Origin: Lolium rigidum
Taxonomy: Eukaryota; Streptophyta; Magnoliopsida; Poales; Poaceae
Assembly: GCF_022539505.1 (NCBI RefSeq)
Contig: NC_061514.1
Location: 251,336,124-251,400,123 of the forward strand
Length of the DNA stretch: 64,000 nt
Direction of reading: 5' to 3'
The position numbers and the translations under genes were made by a program. Each line of letters starts with the position of its first letter. Within the stretch, counting starts at the first letter, position 1. Below are positions 8,929 to 17,767 of the stretch, piece after piece. The notes below the pieces were generated by a model. That model was not told the DNA's origin. It worked only from the letters and a program-made list of their open reading frames with translations, and did not search any database.

Positions 8929-9964
8929 AGAGTATTAAAGAAATATGTTCGTAACCGTGCTAGGCCGGAAGGAAGCATTGCCAAGGGCTATGGAAATGAG
9001 GAGGTAATTGAGTTCCGTGTTGACTTTGTTCCCGACCTTAAGCCGATTGGTCTTCCTCGATCGCGGCACGAGGGGAGACTAAGTGGAAAAGGCACGATCG
9101 GCAGGAAATCAACGATATGTATGGACGGCCATTCTATGACTGAAGCACACCACACGAGTTCCGACCAATTCCAGCTTGGTGGCTCCGTACTTTGAGAAAC
9201 ACAAGAATATTTTACGCGAGGACAACCCGGGGAAGCCTGAATCCTGGATTACGAAGGCCCACATGGAGACTTTCGGCAGTTGGTTGAGAAAACATTTAAT
9301 GAATGAAGATCATGTTGTAGATCAGCTGTACATGTTGGCCAAGACACCATCTTCGACTATAACGACTTTCCAAGGGTACGAGATAAATGGGAATACATTT
9401 TACACGATCGCCCAAGATAAAAAGAGCACCAACCAAAACAAGTGGTGTCCGCTTTGATGCAAGCAACCGAGAATGGGCAAAAGGTCACATATTATGGTTA
9501 CATAGAGGAGATATGGGAACTTGACTATGGACCCTCCTTTAAGGTCCCTTTGTTCCGGTGCAAATGGTTCAAGCTAACAGGAGGTGCGGTAAAGGTGGAC
9601 CAGCAATACGGAATGACAATGGTGGATTTCAACAATCTAGGTTACCTTGACGAACCATTCGTACTAGCGAAAGATGTCGCTCAGGTTTTCTATGTGAAGG
9701 ACATGAGTAGCAAACCGAGGAAACAGAAAGATAAGAAAACGATCAGTACATCATGCGATGATCCAAAGCGCCACATTGTTCTTTCAGGGAAAAGAAACAT
9801 TGTGGGAGTGGAGGGCAAGACAGGACATGTCGGAAGATTATAATATGTTTGGTGAAATTCCGCCCTTCAAAGTGAACACCGACCCAAGCATTAAGTTAAA
9901 TGATGAGGATGCTCCATGGATACGGCTCAATCGTAAGCAAGCAGGGACACACGGGAAGAAATGA
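8929..9964 (+). pseudogene. CACTA TNP2 transposase C-terminal part (DUF4218/DUF4216)
   Basis: It begins at the gap edge with LKKYVRNRARPEGSIAKGY, the end of DUF4218. It continues with GLPRSRHEGRLSGKGTIG, VAPYFEKHKNILR, TTFQGYEINGNTFYT, the DUF4216 core YGYIEEIWELDYGPSFKVP (about 9495-9550), LGYLDEPFVLAKDVAQVFYV and a terminal NLDEDAPW-like segment (NDEDAPWIRLNRKQAG), stopping at 9962-9964. Frame changes near 9170, 9440 and 9825 break it; each is explicable by one base. The catalytic domain lies in the gap or beyond. It is better preserved than the copy at 1-3150 and could be near-intact if the indels are assembly errors. Confidence 0.9.
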
Positions 9965-9988
9965 TGTGTAATAATTTATTGTACCAAA
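8929..9988 (+). mobile_element. CACTA transposon #2, left part (continues at 20763)
   Basis: The 3' part of a TNP2-type transposase gene runs to 9964 and its untranslated tail is cut at 9988 by the gypsy element. The host sequence resumes at 20763 after the 5-bp duplication ccaaa. The right part then holds a convergent minus-strand gene (21022-21588) and TTTAGTCCCGG hairpins. This is a different CACTA family from #1, judged by its DUF4216 sequence. Confidence 0.75.
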
Positions 9989-11381
9989 TGATACGTCCAA
10001 AACGTATCTACTTTCCCGAACACTTTTGCTATTGTTTTGCCTCTAATTTGTGTATTTTGGATGCAACCACGGACTAACGCTGTTTTCAGCAGAACTGTTC
10101 TGGTGTCTCGTTTTTGTGCAGAAATCCAACTTTCAGGAAAATCCTCGAATTTATGCGGAAGGTCCTATTTTCCCGTAATATTGGCGGAGCCGAAGGGCGA
10201 GCCGGTGGGGGCCTCGAGGGCCCCACACACTAGGCCGGCGCGGCCCAGGAGGGCCCGCGCGGCCCTAGTGTGTGGCGGCCTCGGCTGGCCCCCGACGCCC
10301 TCTTTCGGACTACTTATTGCCTTCGACCTAAAAACGCACGGGGAGAAGTCGAAGTCGCCAGAAACCCTCCAGAACGCCGCCACATCGCGAAACTCCGTCT
10401 CGGGAGCCAGAAGTCTCCGTTCTGGCACTCCGCCGGGACGGGGAATTGGAGGAGATCATCGCCACCATCACCACCGACGCCTCTCCATCGACCAGCCATG
10501 TTTCCCCCATCCATGTGTGAGTAATTCCCCCGCTGTAGGCTGAAGGGGATGGTAGGGATTGGATGAGTTTGGTCATGTAATAGTATAAGATTGTTAGGGC
10601 ATAGTGCCTAGTGTCCGTAATTGGTACTTTGATGATATTGTTGCAACTTGTTATGCTTAATGATTGTCACTAGGGCCCGAGTGCCATGATCTCAGATCTG
10701 AACATGTTATTATTTCATCATGATATTCATTGTTTATGGTCTTACCTGCAAGTTGTATACACATGTCGCTGTCCGGAACCAATGGCCCCGAAGTGACAGA
10801 AATCGGGACAACCGGAGGGGATGGTAGTGATGTGAGGATCACATGTGTTCACGGAGTGTTAATGCTTTGCTCCTGTACTCTATTAAAAGGAGTACCTTAA
10901 TATCCAGTAGATTCCCTTGAGGCCCGGCTGCCACCGGCTGGTAGGACAAAAGATGTTGTGCAAGTTTCTCATTGCGAGCACGTACGACTATAATTGGAAC
11001 ACATGTCTATTGATTGCTTTGTACTTGGACACCGTTTTATTATTATCTCGCAAATGCCTCGCTTGATTGTTACATGAGTTTCTCTCATCCATGCAACGCC
11101 CGTTATCCGTCCCCGTGCCTACAGTATTTTAATCCTGCTGTTTACTATAATCAATACTGCTGTCTCGTTACTTCCGTCATCGTTATTTCACTACCGCTAT
11201 CGCTATAAAACTGTTACTACTAATAAACTCTTGCGAGCAAGTTTGTTTCCAGGTGCAGCTGAATTGACAACTCCGCTGTTAAGGCTTTCAAGTATTCTTT
11301 GTCTCCCCTTGTGTCGAATCAATAAATTGGGTTTTACTACCCACGAAGACTGCTGCGATCCCCTATACTTGTGGGTTATCA
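9989..11381 (+). repeat. 5' LTR of the 9989-20762 gypsy element
   Basis: It starts TGATACGTCC and ends GGGTTATCA. It aligns throughout with 17768-19045 plus 20635-20762. Differences are scattered substitutions and 1-4 base indels (for example near 10065-10090), so the insertion is not extremely recent. The GC-rich stretch 10180-10290 gives spurious long ORFs. Promoter and polyadenylation signals are expected in an LTR but I did not pin them down. Confidence 0.92.
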
Positions 11382-11390
11382 GGATCGCAT

Positions 11391-11409
11391 TCGGCGCCGT
11401 TGCCGGGGA
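11391..11409 (+). promoter_or_regulatory. Primer-binding site, tRNA-Asp type
   Basis: TCGGCGCCGTTGCCGGGGA lies 9 nt after the 5' LTR. It is complementary to the 3' end of plant tRNA-Asp (CCCCGGCAACGGCGCCA) except for the first base. This primer is typical of Athila-lineage elements. Confidence 0.85.
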
Positions 11410-11467
11410 GCATAGCTTTATTTGGAAGTTCACTTGGATTGATATTGTTCGCTGCAAATTCTCCATC

Positions 11468-12679
11468 ATGGGTAAACCTTGCGATCCTAAAGTCGCCATA
11501 TTACCATCCACTACAAGAAAAGGTACAACTCTGAGTACCTCTGCTACTCTTGATTCGCCATCTGTGATAAGTCGACTTGTTTCACCGCCACAAGCTTCAC
11601 TTGTCTGGTACTTCGCTGAATCTGAAAACTCTCATAATATTGATAATGTTTCTGCTGTGCTTGATGATAGTGGTTCATTGGGATCCTTTCTAGATGCTAC
11701 AATTCCTAGGTCTAGACAAATTGAAAATACTCGAAACTCCTAATGCTACTACACTCGTTAATTCACCTGAACTTGATTATTCTAGTGATGATCCCGATGA
11801 AGATTATGTGGAGCTTAATGATGATTTTATTACTAGATGCAATGCTACTGCTGATGCAAGCAAAATTAAAAAGTTTCTCACACAATATACTCGTTAGACA
11901 TAAGTTATCTCCTGATCCTAAATTTGCCACATCTCCTATATGCATTAAGGATAAAGATTATGATTTTTCTCTTGATTTATCTCATATAGCTATTGTAGAG
12001 AAAGCACCCTTTTGTGGTACTGAAGAAAAAAGTGTTGTAGAACACATGATTGAACTTTCTTCTATGAGTAGCTTGTTTTCTGATGATGTCAAGATGCGTA
12101 CTTATTTTGTCGCTAAAATTTTTCCTTTCTCATTAAAGGATGATGCTAAAACTTGGTATAATAATTTGCCTCCTGGTTATATTAAAAGTCCAACTGATTT
12201 GCATGATGTTTTCTTTCGAAAATACTTTCTCGCTAGTGCTCAACATGTTGCTTTACGAGAAAATTTATAGATTTGACCAGGGAGATGAAGAGAAATTGCC
12301 CGAGGCTTGGGCAAGATTTTGTTCTCTTATCGAGCTCGACGTGGACATGATTTAGAAAAGAATGATCTACTTGATATATTTTATAGTGGACTAACCATTG
12401 AGTCTAGGGCATATTTGGATAGTTGTGCTGGTTGTGTTTTCGGAAAAGAACTCCGGACGAAGCTGAAGAATTATTGGCTAAAATAGGCCGGAATCATGAT
12501 GATTGGACTACGCCTGAACCAATTCCAACGCCAATATTGAAGAAGAGGGGTATGATTAAATTAAATGATGAAGATATGAGGGAAGCCAAGAAATCTCTTA
12601 AAGAGAAGGGTATTAAATCTGAAGATGTGAAGAATTTACCTCCCATAGAAGATTCATGTAAGATCACTCCCCTTCATCC
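11468..12679 (+). pseudogene. Gag N-terminal and middle region, frameshifted
   Basis: The likely start is MGKPCDPKVAILPSTT at 11468. The frame then breaks near 11700, 11890, 12260, 12345 and 12670. The pieces together follow an Athila-type gag: ELDYSSDDPDEDYVELNDD (acidic), a retrotransposon-gag-like segment with KDDAKTWYNNLPPG (about 12140-12180) and FRKYFLASAQHVALRENL, then LPEAWARFCSLI, LDIFYSGLTIESRAYLDSCA and DEAEELLAKIGRNHDDW. It would form the particle shell around element RNA. The last break is immediately before the long downstream frame (12680), so the two were once continuous. Confidence 0.8.
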
Positions 12680-14125
12680 ATGATTGAGGTACACTCTCTT
12701 GAACGCTTTACTAGAGAAGATATTCCATATTCAAAACCTCCTGCTCAATGCTTAGATGAGTTTGATAATTATATTGTTAAGCAAAGTAATTTCAATATGA
12801 GAGTAGAGAATCATTTAATGGAAAATTCTCGAGCTATTGATGAATTGCATGGTATTGTGGAGAGAACCTCCAATGATGTTAAGATGCTTGTTAAACATTT
12901 TCAAATGGTTCAAACTCAAATTGATCAGCTTACTAAAGTGCAAAATGACTTATTAAAAAATAATTCTAAAGAGAAACATGCTTATGAAGTAACAACTAGA
13001 GGTGGTGTCTCTACCCAGGATCCTCTATATCCCGAAGGGCATCCCAAAAGAATTGAACAAGATTCTCAACGCATTGAACCTAGTGCTCCTTCTAAGAAAA
13101 AGAAGAAGAAACATAAAAATGTTGTAGAATCCTCCGAGCTCGTTAATGATCCTAATAGTATTTCTATTTCCGATGCTAAAACCGAAAGTGGTAATGAACA
13201 TGATAATAATAATGGTAATGATAAGAATGATGTTTACGATAAAGAAGAAGTTGAAGATGAACCTGAAAAGCAAGATAAAAATAAAAAGTATACTAAAGAA
13301 GATTTTATTGCTAAGAAACATGGTAATGAAAGGGAACCTTGGGTGCAAAAGAAAATGCCTTTTCCTGCTAAGAAACTAAAATCAAAGGAAGAAGAACACT
13401 ATAATAAATTTTGTGATTGGATGAAACCTTTATTCTTGCAAATCCCTTTGACTGATGCTATTAAATTGCCTCCTTATTCAAAGTATATGAAAGATATTGT
13501 TACTAACAAAAGGAAAATCCCCAATGAGGAAATTTCCACTATGCTTGCTAATTACTCTTTCAATGGCAAAGTTCCAAAGAAGTTGGGCGACCCAGGTATA
13601 CCTACTATTCCTTGTTCTATTAAGAATAATTATGTTAAAACTGCTCTATGTGACTTGGGAGCCGGTGTTAGTGTTATGCCTTTTTCTCTTTATAAGAGAC
13701 TTTACTTAGATAAGTTGATACCTACTTATATATCTTTGCAAATGGCTGATAAATCTACTGCTATTCCTGTTGGTATATGTGAGGATGTTCCTGTTCAAGT
13801 TACTAATAACTGCTTGATATTAACTGATTTTGTTGTGTTGGAAATGCCTGAAGATGATAATATGTCTATTATTCTTGGGAGACCTTTTCTTAACACCGCG
13901 AGGGCTGTTATTGATTGCAATAAAGGAAATGTTACTTTCAATGTTGATGATAGGGAGCACACCGTCTATTTCCCCAAGAGGATTGATAAAGTATGTGGAG
14001 TTAATACTATTTCTAATGTGAGAACTATCAAAGTTGGAACTATCGATTGTCCTATATATGAGCCTAAAGAAGGATATCAAAATCTTATGATTGGATCCAT
14101 ATCAATACAATTCAAGGTAACATGA
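12680..14125 (+). CDS. Gag C-terminal region fused to retropepsin-like aspartic protease
   Basis: A 481-aa open frame. Residues 1-110 are coiled-coil-like with Asn/Gln-rich helices. Residues 130-190 are highly basic and then acidic (PSAPSKKKKKKHKN; KEEVEDEPEKQDK). Residues 225-300 carry FCDWMKPLFLQIPLTDA, typical of the Athila gag-protease junction. The protease lies at about residues 310-420: ALCDLGAGVSVMPFSLYKRL holds the catalytic D-(L)-G-A loop (normally DLGAS or DSGA), and MSIILGRPFLNTARAVID is the conserved C-terminal ILGRPFL motif. The frame stops at 14125 with no reverse transcriptase after it. M at 12680 is internal to the ancestral gag, so it is not the true start. Confidence 0.85.
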   Translation: MIEVHSLERFTREDIPYSKPPAQCLDEFDNYIVKQSNFNMRVENHLMENSRAIDELHGIVERTSNDVKMLVKHFQMVQTQIDQLTKVQNDLLKNNSKEKHAYEVTTRGGVSTQDPLYPEGHPKRIEQDSQRIEPSAPSKKKKKKHKNVVESSELVNDPNSISISDAKTESGNEHDNNNGNDKNDVYDKEEVEDEPEKQDKNKKYTKEDFIAKKHGNEREPWVQKKMPFPAKKLKSKEEEHYNKFCDWMKPLFLQIPLTDAIKLPPYSKYMKDIVTNKRKIPNEEISTMLANYSFNGKVPKKLGDPGIPTIPCSIKNNYVKTALCDLGAGVSVMPFSLYKRLYLDKLIPTYISLQMADKSTAIPVGICEDVPVQVTNNCLILTDFVVLEMPEDDNMSIILGRPFLNTARAVIDCNKGNVTFNVDDREHTVYFPKRIDKVCGVNTISNVRTIKVGTIDCPIYEPKEGYQNLMIGSISIQFKVT

Positions 14126-14659
14126 TTGATTTGAGGTTTATTTCTTCTTATGCTATGTAAAATTTATTTGGTGGCAAGACTTGATCAACCTTGTTAACAA
14201 ATACTTTTTATATGCATAGAGGAGGTAAACAACATCTCTTTCTTTCTCCACTTGTTCTACTTTTCTGTAGCACTTTTGTTTTGTAAAGTTCCTTAGTTAA
14301 TTAGAGATTTCAAAAATTTTCCTGGCCAGTAATAATAAACTTAATACCCAGAAATGTGCATTTTTCAAAGTTTTCAAAAATTCACAAAAATTATACCGTT
14401 GGTCCTATTTTTCGAAAATGCACTCGGGAGCACTGGGGATGACCGAGTGGGGCACCCTGGGTGGCACCCCACGAGCCGGCGCGGCCAGCAGGGGGGCGCC
14501 ACCCGGTGTGTGGGTCCCCCTTTGCCCCACTTCATCATCTCTTCCTCCCACTCTCTTCTCTCCCGAAAAAACTCGCACCAAGTTCCTCTCACTCGCGTTT
14601 TTGCTCAAGAACTCCAGATTTCTCGATCTCTTTGCTCAGCCCAGATTTCTGTCTGAAAT
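14126..14659 (+). other. Spacer where pol would be expected
   Basis: No reverse transcriptase, RNase H or integrase motif is found in any frame. Positions 14440-14530 are GC-rich (ggcaccccacgagccggcgcggcc) and resemble a leader or promoter for the next ORF. Confidence 0.7.
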
Positions 14660-15423
14660 TTGGCACATTTGCTCTTCGAATTTTTTTGTGCTGCATTGGG
14701 TATTGCCCCTGTAGGTACAGCAAGGAAGATTGAGGACAACCCCAAGGAATTGCTGGAGCTCTATCGAGGGATCACCAACGATGATTGTCGCACCATTCAG
14801 CGTGGCAAGATAAGAAACATTCAACTCCCCGCCATTAAGTATTTTGCTTATTATATCGGTACTAGCATTCTTGGTAGGGAGAACACTAGCAACATATCTA
14901 GCTATCACCTTGGTTTCTTAATTGCTGCACTCACTGGGGACACGCCTTATCATCTTGGTGCTCTTGTTGCTCGCCGCTTGTCTAACAAGGGGCCTATATT
15001 TGGAGGAATTATTGCTTCGCGCGGTTTAGCATATTTATAGCTTCCTCTTGACCCTACTGATGTGAAATAACTCCTATGAGGCTTGATATTGCTGCTATGA
15101 AGAGTCATCAATTTGTTACAACTGACTCTAGTTTAGATAATATTGTCTATAGAGTGTTGTTTGCTGACGGGGAAGAGAGGGAAGTCCCTTTGCCCCAACC
15201 GATTTGTTCGAGTATTAATGGGAAACCATGGTCGCGCTCTAAGGAGGAGGTGGATGAGCAGCTCAAGATACACAACTTCCACCAGCAGCATGACTCCGAG
15301 GACGCCGAGCCCTCCTACGACTACACCGTCACGTATCCGGGTGCTTCTTCCAGCACATACCCGGAATATGATCCATCTTCGTCGTACTACGGAGGTGCTA
15401 CTTCATGGGCACCATGGGATTGA
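14660..15423 (+). pseudogene. Env-position ORF of Athila-like element (function unknown)
   Basis: The translation reads AHLLFEFFCAALGIAPVGT, then NPKELLELYRGITNDDCRT, YHLGFLIAALTGDTPYHLG, RRLSNKGPIFGGIIASRGL, a stop at 15038-15040, and after a one-base shift near 15070 MRLDIAAMKSHQFVTTDSS, PYDYTVTY-like acidic/Tyr-rich sequence and SSYYGGATSWAPWD before TGA at 15421-15423. It lies where Athila elements carry an env-like gene, but I see no convincing signal peptide or membrane anchor. It resembles the plant-transposon-protein type found repeatedly in grass gypsy elements. There is no ATG at the 5' side in frame, so an upstream exon or start is missing. Two lesions in 760 bp. Confidence 0.65.
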
Positions 15424-15442
15424 TCTCCACTTAGGCCAAAAG

Positions 15443-15460
15443 CCTAAGCTTGGGGGGAGG
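15443..15460 (+). promoter_or_regulatory. Internal polypurine-tract-like site
   Basis: CCTAAGCTTGGGGGGAGG just after the 3' ORF is nearly the same as the true polypurine tract before the 3' LTR (17751-17766). It may be a secondary plus-strand priming site or a relic of an earlier boundary. Confidence 0.5.
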
Positions 15461-17750
15461 TATCCCGGCATCACTCATTCTTTGCATATTATGGTTTCTG
15501 GATACTTGTACATACTTGTTTAGTTTCTTTGAGTGGTTTTCTAATGAGAGGGAGATGATATTTGGGGAAGTGCTGCTCGAAAACAGATTACTGGACTGTT
15601 ACTAAAAAATTCGTGCGCACAGCCTGAACGTTATTTTGAGCTGCCAATTTTTGTGCACGTTCCCAGGTTGTTATCTAACTTTCATCGGTTGAACACTTTT
15701 CGAGCTGAGCAGCTTAAGAATTTCTTTAAAATCGACTATCGTATCTGCTGTCAAGTTTTGGCAGATTTCGCCATCTTGCTTTTATGTGTTTCTTTTAGTT
15801 TTCATTTTCTTATTCTTACTTTGTTTCTTTCCTAAAACACAAAAAGACCAAAAATACTTCTGTTGTTTCTCTTCACCACTTGTTTATTTTAGTTTCTTGT
15901 TTTTATCTTGCTTTATTTGCTATCGTTGGTTTGCTATAAGAAAATCCAAAAAGATTTTGCTTTGTTTGCTTGTTTCCTTTTGTTCTTGTTTCCAAATTCG
16001 AAAACACCAAAAATATTTGCTGTTCTTCTTTGGTTTTGTAAAGTTCTTTATGAGTTCAATGGTCTTCGGTGGCTGGAGCGTGGTTTTCATTTCATATTAT
16101 CCAAGCTACACAAGTGAAAGGCAATAATGACGATATTCGACGATGTGATTGTGGTGAGAAGCTGGTATGAACTCTATTTGTTTTCATTTTTGTACATATA
16201 CTCATCCATGTGAGCATTCTTAGTTGGTTCATGTGAGGTATATGTCATTTAAGAAAGTCTAGTAGTTCATGATCTCTCATGTTTAGCTCCAATTTATTAA
16301 TATGAGTAGCATGTCATGGATGTTTGCTTGCATTGTTTTATTCATAAATAGGTATGATATTGTGGTATCCTCCTCTGAATAATTCGTTTGAATTAACTTG
16401 GCACATGCTCACGCATGCATATGACTGAACAAAAGTCAATTAAGCCTCGATGATTTACTTTACCTCAGAGTTCTTGTATCACTTTTATGCCTCCGTTAAT
16501 TTATTTTTGTCGCAAGCATGATTATGACAGTTACTGCTCTCTTGATTGTCGCTTCCCAGTCTATTGCTAGCCTTCACTTGTACTGAGCGGGAACGCTGCT
16601 CGTGCTTCCAAACACATGAAAACCAAGTTATTCCAGAGTGTCCACCATAAATACCTATGCATGGCATTTCAAACCATTCCAAGTAAATTCTCATGCGCTA
16701 CCTTTAAACCTTCAAAATGCTTCTCAATTTGTGTTAATGTTTCATAGCTCATGAGGAAGTATGTGGTGTTTAACTTTCAACCTTGTCATTTACTCTTGAC
16801 GGACTTTCATATGGACTAGTGGCACATCCGCTTATCCAATAATTTTGCAAAAAGAGCCGGCAATGGGGTTCCCGACCCCAATTAATCAACTTTCATTAAT
16901 AACTCTCTTCACATGTTTTGCCCCGATTCATCGAGTAAGCAACTTAAATTGCAAATAGACACTCCTCCATGGTATGTGATTGATGGAAGGCACCCGAGGA
17001 TTCGGTTAGCCATGGCTTGTGTAAGCCAAGGTTGGGGGAGTGTCACCCATAATAAAACTAAAATACGTGTGTAAACAAAAGAGAAGAGGGATGATCTACC
17101 TTGCTGGTAGAGATAACGTCCTTCATGGGAGCCGCTCTTGAAAGTCCGGTTGGCGAGGTAGTTGGTGTACCCATTACCATTCGTTGACAACAACAAACAC
17201 CTCTCAAAACAATTTTACTCCTGTTTTAAAAATGAAAAGCTCTAGCGCATGTTAATCCCTGCTTCCCTCTGCGAAGGGTCAATCTTTTACTTTTATGTTG
17301 TGTCTCCATCCTTTCTTTGAGCACTCTCTTGAGAGCACAACTGTTATTCTTAGTGTAATATGCTTGTCCCAAAATATGATTGATTGTGGTATAACTTTGA
17401 TTCTTTTATCTTTGACAATCACTATTTCTAGTTTTTCTATGAACTTCAGAGGTGCCTGAGCATTTATGTTTTGCTGATCAAATATGGGCAAGCGAGATAC
17501 CACTCTATCATACTGTTTTATGAACATTTCAATCTTGCTTATATACATGATTCATGATGCTTATTATTAATTGTTGGTACCTTTCTATGATTGACATAGC
17601 TATTAGATGATCTTATTTGCATGTATCTTATTATGAACTGCCTAAGTGTTAGCCATAGCATGAGAATATTTACATCATATGAACAAATGTGTTCGTGAAA
17701 GTTCTTTTATCGCTCGGTTGTTAACTGAATTGCTTGAGGACAAGCAATAA
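15461..17750 (+). other. Long non-coding 3' region of the gypsy element
   Basis: About 2.3 kb of T-rich sequence (15780-16060 is dominated by ttctttgttt and aaaaacacaaaaagacc motifs) with no frame worth calling. Long non-coding stretches before the 3' LTR are common in Athila-like elements. Confidence 0.7.
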
Positions 17751-17766
17751 GCTAAGCTTGGGGGAG
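17751..17766 (+). promoter_or_regulatory. Polypurine tract
   Basis: GCTAAGCTTGGGGGAG stands directly before the 3' LTR start TGATACG (17768), separated by one t. It is the expected primer for plus-strand DNA synthesis. Confidence 0.85.
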
Positions 17767-17767
17767 T

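Noticed and set aside
10037..10576. ORFs of up to 168 codons on both strands, repeated at 17816-18361
   Set aside because: They lie in the two copies of an LTR, in its GC-rich part, with no coding signal.
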